11,628 nucleotides of DNA from an uncultured Burkholderiales bacterium (GTDB lineage: Bacteria; Pseudomonadota; Gammaproteobacteria; Burkholderiales; Burkholderiaceae_C). Both the position numbers and the translations under genes were made by a program. Below the pieces are notes generated by a model. It was not told the origin of the DNA. It saw nothing but the letters and a program-made list of their open reading frames with translations, and did no database searches. The stretch covers positions 1 to 11,628 of the forward strand of contig CALTTG010000060.1 in NCBI GenBank assembly GCA_943908475.1, read 5' to 3'. Below are positions 1 to 6,387 of the stretch, piece after piece (position 1 is the stretch's first letter; each line of letters opens with the position of its first letter).

Positions 1-1050
1 GAAGTCGAACGACGACAGCACTTCGTAGAACTCGATGGCGCGGGCTTCGCGGTCGATTTCGTTGAGGGCCAGGCCCATGGCCACGCGCATGAAGAAGGCT
101 TGCGGCAGTTCGATGCGCTTGCCCTCGGTGTGCAGGAAGTAGCGGTCGTACAGGGTCTGCAGACCCAGGTAGTCGAAGTTCAGGTCGCGCTCGAACTTCA
201 GGGCTGCGCCCAGGCGGGCCAAGTCATATTGCTGCAGGCGCTCGTCCAGCAGTTCGGCTTCCACGCCGACCTTGATGAAGCCGGGGAAGTACTCGGCATA
301 GCGGGTGGCCATGGCCGCATGGGTGACTTCTTCACCCAGGATCTCGCGGCGGATGGTGTGCATCAGCAGGCGAGCGGTGGCGCGGGTGTAGGCCGGGTCG
401 TGTTCGATGCGGGTGCGCGAGGCCAGGATGGCGGCTTTGTAGACTTCGTCGATGGAGACGCCGTCGTACAGGTTGCGTTGGGTCTCCGCCAGGATGGGGC
501 CAGGCTTGACGTCGGCCCCCAGACCTTCGCAAGACGATTCGATCAGGGCCTTCAAGGCCGCCATGTCCAGGGGAACGCGCTGACCACGGTCGATCACGGT
601 CAGGGTCGACTGCACTTGCTCGGTCTGGTCAACGCCTTGTTTGGCGCGCTCTTGTGAACGACGCTCGCGGTACAGCACGTAGGCACGCGCCACTTCGTGG
701 TGGCCGCCGCGCATCAGGCCCAGCTCGACCTGGTCTTGCACGTCTTCGATGTGGAAGGTGCCACCGCTGGGGCGCGAACGCACCAGCGCACGAATGACGG
801 CTTCCGTCAGGCCATCGACGGTTTCGCGCACGCTGGCCGAGGCCGCGCCCTGGGTGCCGTGAACGGCCAGGAAGGCCTTCATCAGGGCGACGGCGATCTT
901 GTTGGGAGCGAAGGAGACGACAGCGCCGTTGCGTCGGATGATCTGGTAGGCCGAGTAGGCCGTCTGGCGGGGAGCGGTGGCGTCATCAGCAGGTGAGCCT
1001 GCCAAGACGGATGCCGAGGAAGACAGGGCGCTGGTCGTGGTCGATTGCAT
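1..1050 (-). CDS. nrdA: Ribonucleoside-diphosphate reductase class Ia, large (alpha) subunit, N-terminal part
   Basis: Reduces ribonucleoside diphosphates to deoxyribonucleotides in the cytoplasm together with the NrdB radical subunit. The first 350 residues are present; the gene runs off the left edge, so the active-site cysteines and C-terminal tail are outside. Visible are a Ser/Thr/Ala-rich leader (about residues 1-30), then one ATP-cone (about 36-131, opening AYQIIRRNGAVVSF and ending ARAYVLYRER), the allosteric activity site. The start of the reductase large-chain domain follows, with the recognisable FDYLGLQTLYDRYF and ELPQAFFMRVAMG blocks. The ATG at 1048-1050 is chosen because AAGGGA (1056-1061, read on minus) sits 5 nt upstream. 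Tandem NrdR boxes and a promoter lie about 90-135 nt upstream, matching the known control of nrd operons by NrdR. nrdB is expected beyond the window; this is inference. Confidence 0.96.
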   Translation of the reverse strand, partial: MQSTTTSALSSSASVLAGSPADDATAPRQTAYSAYQIIRRNGAVVSFAPNKIAVALMKAFLAVHGTQGAASASVRETVDGLTEAVIRALVRSRPSGGTFHIEDVQDQVELGLMRGGHHEVARAYVLYRERRSQERAKQGVDQTEQVQSTLTVIDRGQRVPLDMAALKALIESSCEGLGADVKPGPILAETQRNLYDGVSIDEVYKAAILASRTRIEHDPAYTRATARLLMHTIRREILGEEVTHAAMATRYAEYFPGFIKVGVEAELLDERLQQYDLARLGAALKFERDLNFDYLGLQTLYDRYFLHTEGKRIELPQAFFMRVAMGLALNEIDREARAIEFYEVLSSFDF

Positions 1051-1110
1051 GGGTTTCCCTTGGAGAAAAAGGCCCGGATCCAGTGACGGAGGGGCTTGCG
1101 GGGCACATCG

Positions 1111-1126
1111 TGCGCAGGTCTGCGCA
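1111..1126 (-). other. Perfect hairpin in the nrdA mRNA leader
   Basis: TGCGCA-(4 nt)-TGCGCA: a self-complementary hexamer repeated twice, able to form a 6-bp stem with a 4-nt loop. It begins about 7 nt after the predicted nrdA transcription start. No U-tract follows, so it is not a classical terminator. It could be an operator half, an mRNA-stabilising stem, or chance in GC-rich DNA. Confidence 0.3.
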
Positions 1127-1137
1127 AATTCTTTCGG

Positions 1138-1153
1138 ACACTATATCTGGTGT
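1138..1153. promoter_or_regulatory. NrdR box, promoter-proximal
   Basis: The 16-mer ACACTATATCTGGTGT is close to the published NrdR box consensus (ACACWATATWTNGTGT-like): an imperfect palindrome with ACAC/GTGT ends and an AT-rich core. It overlaps the nrdA -10 element. NrdR is a Zn-ribbon/ATP-cone repressor that senses ATP/dATP; its gene is not in this window. Confidence 0.85.
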
Positions 1154-1168
1154 TTTTGAGTGGCTCAA
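1140..1168 (-). promoter_or_regulatory. Sigma-70-type promoter of nrdA
   Basis: On the minus strand TTGAGC (1163-1168) and TATAGT (1140-1145) are separated by 17 bp, a near-consensus pair. Transcription would start near 1133 and give a leader of about 80 nt before the nrdA ATG. The -10 lies inside the proximal NrdR box and the -35 lies between the boxes, so NrdR binding should block RNA polymerase. Confidence 0.72.
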
Positions 1169-1184
1169 GCACTACCTGTAGTGT
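1169..1184. promoter_or_regulatory. NrdR box, promoter-distal
   Basis: The 16-mer GCACTACCTGTAGTGT is a second, slightly weaker NrdR-like palindrome (CACTAC/GTAGTG arms). It starts exactly 31 bp from the first box, i.e. three helical turns, the usual tandem spacing for NrdR operators. It lies directly upstream of the nrdA -35 element. The shared spacing makes the pair more convincing than either box alone. Confidence 0.8.
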
Positions 1185-1371
1185 TCGGGGGTGACTATAA
1201 CGCCTTTTTGAGGCGCCCCCGCGTTTGCGGGGTCCATCCGTGAAAGCCCGGGGGAGACCGTTTGTTGTTCAAGCCTGTTCGAGAGGTCGTCGCCAAGTCC
1301 TTGTCAGGCTTTGGATTTGCCGTGTGCAAGTTGTCACGAACCCTTTGTGGCGTGACGTTAGAGTGCGCGAT
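1185..1371. other. Non-coding remainder of the nrdA/ampD intergenic region
   Basis: The gap between the nrdA start and the ampD stop is about 320 bp; the nrdA side holds the promoter and NrdR boxes. The rest carries no gene I can support. It contains adjacent small inverted repeats: CGCCT/AGGCG (1201-1205 with 1211-1215), CCCCGC/GCGGGG (1217-1222 with 1227-1232, 4-nt loop) and GTCACG/CGTGAC (1333-1338 with 1351-1356, 12-nt loop). None is followed by a real T-run on either strand. At least one may end the ampD operon transcript before it reaches the nrdA promoter, but this is a guess. Confidence 0.35.
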
Positions 1372-1995
1372 CTAGGTGTCGGCGCGTGTTTCACCAGATG
1401 CCGCGTACAAGGCCTGGGGGGGCGGAAACCCCGAGCTGGGCCAGCCGATGGCGCGCCTCAGTTGGGCCCAATCGAACGCCAGCCCAGGATCACGCTTTCG
1501 GCCGGGCGCAATGTGTTCGTGGCCCGCGATGTGATGAATCGCCCAGCCTTGCTGCAAGTCGAGCAGCAGGCGCTTGAGTGCGTCGTACTGTGGTGCCTCG
1601 AAGGGGTGGTCTTCCAGGCCCTCGAGCTCGATGCCCACCGAGTAGTGGTTGCAGTTGTCGAGGCCCTGCCAGCTGGAGCGACCCGCGTGCCATGCACGGT
1701 CGAGAACCGATACGAACTGCACCACTTCCCCATCGCGGCGAATGACGAAGTGTGCCGACACCTCAGCCCCACGAATCAGCTCGAAGTAGGGATGAGCCGA
1801 CCAGTCGAGGGTGTTGGTGAAGAGCTGCTCGATCTCTGGGCCTCCGTACTGGCCGGGCGGCAGGCTGATGGAGTGGATCACCGCAAGCGTGATGGGCATG
1901 CCCTCGGGCCGGGGGCCAAAGTTCGGTGAGGGGCAAGGCCTGGCGTGGCGCCACCAACCTTGCTGCCACAGCGTCGGTGCTGGGGGGGAGGTCAT
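1372..1995 (-). CDS. ampD: 1,6-anhydro-N-acetylmuramyl-L-alanine amidase AmpD
   Basis: Zinc amidase of the Amidase_2 family. It cleaves the lactyl-amide bond of anhydro-MurNAc-peptides in the cytoplasm during peptidoglycan recycling, which in many bacteria also limits AmpR/ampC induction. The product is 207 residues, slightly longer than the usual ~185. The three Zn ligands of the family are visible: His41 (VIHSIS), His159 (AGHEH) and Asp169 (RKRDPG). The expected catalytic Glu123 (GIELEG) and Lys167 are also present. Cytoplasmic location fits the absence of a signal peptide, which separates it from secreted AmiD-type relatives. The ATG at 1993-1995 lies 2 nt after the pilR stop and has GAGG 7 nt upstream. 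A TTG overlapping that stop (1999-2001) is a less likely start. It is the last gene of the ypjD-pilS-pilR-ampD run. No ampR or ampC is in view. Confidence 0.95.
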   Translation of the reverse strand: MTSPPAPTLWQQGWWRHARPCPSPNFGPRPEGMPITLAVIHSISLPPGQYGGPEIEQLFTNTLDWSAHPYFELIRGAEVSAHFVIRRDGEVVQFVSVLDRAWHAGRSSWQGLDNCNHYSVGIELEGLEDHPFEAPQYDALKRLLLDLQQGWAIHHIAGHEHIAPGRKRDPGLAFDWAQLRRAIGWPSSGFPPPQALYAASGETRADT

Positions 1996-1997
1996 GG

Positions 1998-3572
1998 TCA
2001 AGCCTCGGCGTCAGGTTCACTGGCGTCGGCAACGAATTGCTCGCCGATTTCGATGCCTTGCGCACCGACTTGGATGCCCAGGCGAGCCATGCGGTAGCGC
2101 ATCTGACGCAAGGACAGGCCCAGGCTCGTGCCGGCGGCCGTGCGGTTGAGTCGGTGCACCTCCAGCGCCTTGATCAGGATGTCGCGCTCGATCTGGTCCA
2201 GGTGGGCCACCAAATCAGCGGGTAATGGTGAATCGGGCATGCGCACGGGCGGTGGCGGCGCAGGGGTTTCGTCCTGCGGCCAGTGGGTCTGGCGATCAGG
2301 GGGGGCGATCAACCCCAGGTCTTCGGCTTCGATGCCGTGACCTGCGCTCAGCGCCACCGCACGGTGAAGCAGGTTTTCCAGCTCTCGCACATTGCCTGGG
2401 AAACCATGGCGTTGCAGCGCTTGCTGTGCCGATGGGTGCAGGCGGGGCACATCGGGCATGCCCGATTCCTGAGCGATGCGCTGAAGGACCTGTTCGCAGA
2501 TCAAGGGCAGATCGTCCAGTCGCTCCCTCAAGGGGGGCAGCGGAATCAGGATGACATTGAGGCGATAAAACAGGTCCTGACGGAACCTTCCCTGCTTGAC
2601 CTCGTCGACCAGGTCTTTGTGGCTGGCGCTGACGATGCGCACATCGACTGGCAATTCGGCCACGGCGCCGACGGGTCGGACGGCACGCTCTTGAATGGCT
2701 CGCAGCAGTTTCGACTGCATGCTCAGTGGCAGGTCGCCAATTTCGTCCAGGAACAGTGTGCCGCCGCGTGCGGCCTGGAAAAAACCTTCTCGATCGTCTT
2801 GTGCCCCCGTGAACGCACCTTTGCGATAACCGAAAAATTCGGCTTCCAGCAATTGCTCCGGAATCGCGCCGCAGTTCACCGCGATGAAGGGCGAGCCTTG
2901 CCGAACGCTCACATCGTGAATGGCCCGCGCGACCAACTCCTTGCCGGTGCCCGACTCGCCCCACAGCAGGACGGGCGCCATGCTGCGCGAGACTTTTTCA
3001 ATCAGGGAGCGGACCTGCTGCATGGCGCTGGACTGGCCAATCAGGCGCGCCAAAGCGGCCTTGCTGGGCTGAGGCGCCGCGTGGGGTTCTGGCGCCGAGC
3101 TGGTGGGTGCCAGGCTGGTGGCCGGTCCGGCGAGCGCCTTGTCAGCTTTTGGGGGCTTCAGTCCGGGCCAGTCTTTGAGGGGCGCAGCCGGGGCGTCTTT
3201 GGCATTCACGGCTGAGGCCACGGCCTGCCTGAACTGCTTGAGATCGACGGGCTTGGTGAGGTAGTCAAAGGCACCGGCTTTGAGGGCTTCGACCGCGTTT
3301 TCGGCCGACCCATGGGCCGTGATCACGATGGCCTTTTCGGTGCGTGCGCAGCGTTCGAGCTGCTGGAGCACGTCCAGCCCAGAGCCGTCGGGCAAGCGCA
3401 TGTCAGTGATGATCGCATCGTAACTGCGCTCTTCAATCAGGTGCACGGCATCGTCCACACAGCTGGCGGTGTCGACATGGTGGCCATCTCGCAACAAGGT
3501 CAGCTCATAGAGCGTGCGGAGATCGGGCTCGTCGTCGACGACCAGCAGGTGGGCAGGGCGGACAGGGCTCAT
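1998..3572 (-). CDS. pilR: PilR, NtrC-family sigma-54-dependent response regulator of type IV pili
   Basis: Transcription activator that, when phosphorylated by PilS, drives sigma-54 promoters, classically pilA for the major pilin. The product is 524 residues. A receiver domain (about 8-120) has the acidic pair Asp13/Asp14, phosphoacceptor Asp57 (ITDMRLPD), Thr85 and Lys107. A Pro/Ala-rich linker of about 50 residues follows. The AAA+ domain has Walker A GESGTGKE (205-212), the sigma-54 contact loop GAFTGA (252-257), Walker B LFLDE (273-277) and the FPGNVRELEN block. A C-terminal Fis-type helix-turn-helix contains LNRTAAG and LRQMRYRMARLGI. The ATG at 3570-3572 overlaps the pilS stop as ATGA, which implies translational coupling. 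A longer reading into pilS has no domain support. PilR rather than another NtrC member is inferred from the multi-membrane-helix kinase partner and the C-terminal sequence style. Confidence 0.93.
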   Translation of the reverse strand: MSPVRPAHLLVVDDEPDLRTLYELTLLRDGHHVDTASCVDDAVHLIEERSYDAIITDMRLPDGSGLDVLQQLERCARTEKAIVITAHGSAENAVEALKAGAFDYLTKPVDLKQFRQAVASAVNAKDAPAAPLKDWPGLKPPKADKALAGPATSLAPTSSAPEPHAAPQPSKAALARLIGQSSAMQQVRSLIEKVSRSMAPVLLWGESGTGKELVARAIHDVSVRQGSPFIAVNCGAIPEQLLEAEFFGYRKGAFTGAQDDREGFFQAARGGTLFLDEIGDLPLSMQSKLLRAIQERAVRPVGAVAELPVDVRIVSASHKDLVDEVKQGRFRQDLFYRLNVILIPLPPLRERLDDLPLICEQVLQRIAQESGMPDVPRLHPSAQQALQRHGFPGNVRELENLLHRAVALSAGHGIEAEDLGLIAPPDRQTHWPQDETPAPPPPVRMPDSPLPADLVAHLDQIERDILIKALEVHRLNRTAAGTSLGLSLRQMRYRMARLGIQVGAQGIEIGEQFVADASEPDAEA

Positions 3573-5461
3573 GAGGCGTGGTCGGTGGGGGGGCAGAGCG
3601 GCATCAGGATGTAGAACTCGTTGCGATGACGCTGCGTGACCGGGTGTTGTCGGTATTCGATGGCGGCACCGTGACGCTCGCACAACTCTCGGCTGATGTA
3701 CAGACCCAGCCCCGTCCCGCGGCTGCGGGTCGAGAAGAAGGGCTCGAACAGGGAGCGCTCGGTCTCCGGGTCGATGGCGGGGCCGTCGCTGAACACCGAG
3801 ACCATGACCTGGCCGGGCTGGTCGATGTCCAGCAGCTGCCTCACGTGGATCTCGATGGCGCCGGGCTTGGCCGAGCAGTGGCGCAGGGCATTGTCCAGCA
3901 GGTTCACCATGACCCGCCGAAGGTGTTCGGGTTCGAACTGTACCTGGGCCACCACGCCCAGTTCCCGAGGGGGGAGGCCCAGGTAGTGGGCTTGCAGGCT
4001 TTGCGCCCCGTCGTCGGCAGGGTGCAGGGTCTGCCACTCCTCAACCAGTGTGCGCAACATGCGCTCGATGTCGATTCGAGGCGCATCGGGGCGGTGTCCG
4101 GGCGCCACGGTCAGGATGTCGTCCACGATGCGTTTGAGGCGATCGACGTTGTCCGCCACCATCTGAGTCAGCCGGGCTTGTGTGGGGGTTTGGTTGTCTT
4201 CGGCCAGCAAGGCGTTGGCCTGGGCAATGGCCGCCAGCGGGTTGCGAACCTCGTGGGCAATGCCCGCGGTCATGCGCCCCATGGCTGCCAGCTTGTCTTG
4301 TCGGGCTCGAGATTGCACCACCCGCATGTCTTCGATGAAGAGCACGCACAAGTCATCGAGTTGCTGACCCGTTCGTCCGCGGGTGAACTTCAGTCGCAAT
4401 TGCAAACCCCGACGGGTCTGGTCGTCAAACCGCAATTGCAGGTCGTGGGTGTCGTGCGGTCGAGGGGGCGTGTTGAATGCCTTTTCGATGGTCTGGACCA
4501 AAGGCCCCCATGCGGGCACCCCACGCAACTGGAAGGGCGGGGCGGGCGTTTTGCCGTGTGCCGACAGCAAGCGCCGGGCCGAGGGGTTGGCGCTGCGCAC
4601 ACGCCCTTGCCGGTCGACCACCAGCACGCCCTCGCTCATCTCCTCAATGACCAGTCGGTTGAGTTGCGCCTGTTGCCGTGCCTGCTCCTGGTGGCTGCGT
4701 GCGCTGTGCTGTTCTCGGGCCAGCCGAGAGGTCAATTCGCTGACGAGAAGAGCCACGCAAAACAGGCCGAAGCCGGTGAGTCCTGACGCGGTGAGCGAGT
4801 CGGTCAAATTGCCCTGTGCCAGACCGTTGAGCACTGTGTTGCCCAACATGACCAGGGTCGCGGCGGCGGCCACGGCCACGGCGAGGTAGCGAGGCAGCAG
4901 CACCGCCCCCATCAACACCGGCAATGCCAGCAAGGCTGCGGGGTGCAGATTCACGCCGCGGCCCATGGCGCCCAGCACGGCGAATGTGACCAGATCAACA
5001 CCAATCGTGGCCAACGCCTGTCGGGTCGAGAGCGTTTGTTGACCGCGATCGAACGCAGAACGCTCCACGGGCAGCCACCACCAGCCCAGGGTCAAGAGCG
5101 CGTAGGCCACGGTCAGCCCCAAGGCGGGCAGCGGCACGCCTTGATTGAACACCCAGGCGCCGCCCACAATGCTCAGCAGCAAGGTGCTCAGCACCCCGCG
5201 AGCGGCCAGAAAGGCTCGGTACAGGCGGCCGAAGGTGGGAGCTTGCGAGGCCGATGTCAGTGCCTGGCGATCGCTCCACCACTTGAGCGACTTGCTTGCC
5301 AGTGAGGCAGCCCGGGTGGCTGCCGGTCGGGCCCCTGGGCCTTGTTCGGCCTCATTGAGGGTGCCGAACCACGAGAGTTGGCTGTCAGCCGGCTGGGTGG
5401 TGGCCTCGGATCCGACCTTGCGGGCGGTGGCCTGTTCGGGGCGTTGGCGACTGCTCTTCAT
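3569..5461 (-). CDS. pilS: PilS, membrane sensor histidine kinase of type IV pili
   Basis: Inner-membrane kinase partner of PilR; in Pseudomonas PilS senses pilin level in the membrane. The product is about 630 residues. The first ~80 are polar. About six hydrophobic helices follow (roughly 88-240). Then come a short coiled-coil linker, a PAS-like domain (about 268-385, starting LVIEEMSEGVLVVDRQGRV), the H-box GIAHEVRNPLAAI with phosphoacceptor about His403, and the ATPase domain with N-box NLLDNALRH, a G1-like SDGPAID and G2 GTGLGLYISREL. It overlaps pilR by 4 nt and starts 28 nt after ypjD stops. The ATG at 5459-5461 has no clear Shine-Dalgarno sequence. The same frame stays open to 5671 inside ypjD, but that extension has no membrane or domain logic. 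The exact start is uncertain; the identity is firm. Confidence 0.92.
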   Translation of the reverse strand: MKSSRQRPEQATARKVGSEATTQPADSQLSWFGTLNEAEQGPGARPAATRAASLASKSLKWWSDRQALTSASQAPTFGRLYRAFLAARGVLSTLLLSIVGGAWVFNQGVPLPALGLTVAYALLTLGWWWLPVERSAFDRGQQTLSTRQALATIGVDLVTFAVLGAMGRGVNLHPAALLALPVLMGAVLLPRYLAVAVAAAATLVMLGNTVLNGLAQGNLTDSLTASGLTGFGLFCVALLVSELTSRLAREQHSARSHQEQARQQAQLNRLVIEEMSEGVLVVDRQGRVRSANPSARRLLSAHGKTPAPPFQLRGVPAWGPLVQTIEKAFNTPPRPHDTHDLQLRFDDQTRRGLQLRLKFTRGRTGQQLDDLCVLFIEDMRVVQSRARQDKLAAMGRMTAGIAHEVRNPLAAIAQANALLAEDNQTPTQARLTQMVADNVDRLKRIVDDILTVAPGHRPDAPRIDIERMLRTLVEEWQTLHPADDGAQSLQAHYLGLPPRELGVVAQVQFEPEHLRRVMVNLLDNALRHCSAKPGAIEIHVRQLLDIDQPGQVMVSVFSDGPAIDPETERSLFEPFFSTRSRGTGLGLYISRELCERHGAAIEYRQHPVTQRHRNEFYILMPLCPPTDHAS

Positions 5462-5489
5462 CGCGGACGCGGCTGTCCGGGTGGGGGGG

Positions 5490-6320
5490 TCACGCCGCAG
5501 CCTGGCGGTGCAGCAGCACCTCCAGGACAAAGCGCGACCCGACGTACGCAAGCAGCAACAGCAACGAGCCGGCATACAGCCAACCCGTGGCCGTGCGGCC
5601 CCGCCACCCCATCCAGTGACGGCCGGCCAGCAACGTGGCGAACACCAGCCAGGCCAGCACGGAAAACACACTTTTGTGATCCCAGTGCCAAGGTCGGGCG
5701 AAGGCGTACCCCAACACCAGTGTGGCGGTCAACACGGCAAAGCCGGTGGCCACGAACTTGAAGGTGAGCGATTCGAGCTTCAGCAGGGGCAAACCTGCCG
5801 GCGGCAGTCGCATCTTCAGCCGCCGCTCGGCCACTCGCAGGAAGGTGGCGTGAAGCAGCGCGGCACCAAACAAGCCATACGACGCCAGCCCCAAGGCCCA
5901 GTGCAGGGGGGCGAGGGTGTGCTGGCTGGGGTGAATTTGTCCGGGAAACATGCCTGCCAACAAGACACTGGCGCCCGCCAACAGGGCCAAGGTTCGGCGT
6001 GCGACGGGCGATTCAGGCTGAAGCCGCTCGACGGCGTACACGGCCAGCACCATCCACATGGTGAAGGACACCGCCGGGGCGAAGCCAAAGCGAGCGGTCA
6101 GAGGGGAGGCTCGCCAGTCGACGGCATCCGATGCGATCAGCAGGAGGTGAGCCAGCCAGGCCAGCATCAACAGCGCACGGCCCCACATGGGGCTGGCCTT
6201 GGACGGCTCGAAGGACGATTCGGCCTTGGGTGCGGCCTGAGGCCACAACGCCGCCAGCACATAAGCAGCCGCTGTGAGCAGCGATGCCGATGAGAACCAG
6301 GTGGCGGGCGATAGAATCAT
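5490..6320 (-). CDS. ypjD: YpjD/CcsA-like inner membrane protein (cytochrome c assembly family)
   Basis: Integral membrane protein of the CcsA/HemX-related cytochrome c assembly family. Its E. coli homologue YpjD is also encoded divergently from ffh. The product is 276 residues with about eight hydrophobic segments (near 7-27, 49-65, 83-98, 108-124, 137-160, 187-207, 215-235, 245-268). His140 (LAPLHWALG) and His215 (HWDHKSVFS) are conserved-type histidines that could bind haem. The C-terminal block GWRGRTATGW with LAYVGSRFVLEVLL is typical of this branch. A full tryptophan-rich WWD motif, as in CcsA/CcmF haem handlers, is not obvious, so a role in cytochrome c maturation is not proven. It is the first gene of the minus-strand run with pilS, pilR and ampD. 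The ATG at 6318-6320 is chosen because the frame further upstream is charged and crosses ffh. No Shine-Dalgarno sequence is visible. Confidence 0.9.
   Translation of the reverse strand: MILSPATWFSSASLLTAAAYVLAALWPQAAPKAESSFEPSKASPMWGRALLMLAWLAHLLLIASDAVDWRASPLTARFGFAPAVSFTMWMVLAVYAVERLQPESPVARRTLALLAGASVLLAGMFPGQIHPSQHTLAPLHWALGLASYGLFGAALLHATFLRVAERRLKMRLPPAGLPLLKLESLTFKFVATGFAVLTATLVLGYAFARPWHWDHKSVFSVLAWLVFATLLAGRHWMGWRGRTATGWLYAGSLLLLLAYVGSRFVLEVLLHRQAAA
6312..6317 (+). promoter_or_regulatory. Candidate -10 element for ffh
   Basis: TAGAAT on the plus strand is the best -10-like hexamer upstream of ffh and would give a leader of about 64 nt. It overlaps the first codons of the divergent ypjD. 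The -35 region (about 6289-6294, GATGAG) is poor. A 6-bp GC stem, CGCCGC/GCGGCG (6341-6346 with 6356-6361, 9-nt loop), lies in the predicted leader. Confidence 0.35.
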
Positions 6321-6326
6321 CCAGAC

Positions 6327-6332
6327 AGTGTA
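6327..6332 (-). promoter_or_regulatory. Candidate -10 element for ypjD, possibly leaderless
   Basis: TACACT on the minus strand ends 6 nt before the ypjD ATG. Transcription from it would begin at or next to the ATG, consistent with the absence of a Shine-Dalgarno sequence. No good -35 hexamer is seen 16-18 bp upstream, so support is modest. Confidence 0.35.
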
Positions 6333-6387
6333 CGGTCCTGCGCCGCTCCTCCGCTGCGGCGGACCTCTATTTGCAACACCTTCCCCC

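Noticed and set aside
100..996. Open frames on the plus strand across nrdA
   Set aside because: They lie antisense to a clear NrdA reading frame, have Gly/Ala/Val/Gln/His-rich low-information products, and are typical mirror frames of GC-rich genes.
1225..1929. A 234-codon plus-strand frame opposite ampD
   Set aside because: It covers ampD, whose zinc ligands and catalytic residues are intact on the other strand; the plus-strand product has no recognisable motif.
1999..2001. TTG start for ampD
   Set aside because: It overlaps the pilR stop; ATG 1995 has better spacing to the GAGG sequence and needs no rare start.
3573..4037. N-terminal extension of pilR into pilS
   Set aside because: The same frame stays open for 155 codons, but the receiver domain begins right after ATG 3572, and the ATGA overlap with the pilS stop is the normal coupled start.
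2283..4786. Long plus-strand frames (310 and 402 codons) across pilR and pilS
   Set aside because: They are complementary to well-formed PilR and PilS domains; composition is that of an antisense shadow.
5462..5671. N-terminal extension of pilS into ypjD
   Set aside because: The extra 70 residues are Cys/Trp/Arg-rich noise overlapping the ypjD C-terminus in another frame.
5145..6293. A 382-codon plus-strand frame opposite ypjD
   Set aside because: Gln/Gly/His/Arg-rich product antisense to a membrane protein with clear helices; no motif.
1372..6320. A novel signalling system made of YpjD, PilS, PilR and AmpD
   Set aside because: Each protein matches a known family with intact motifs, so gene adjacency alone does not justify claiming a new system; it is reported only as an operon worth checking.
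6274..6387. Upstream extension of ffh
   Set aside because: Ffh proteins start at the helix beginning near MASNLTERLS; the upstream codons overlap the ypjD start and both promoters.
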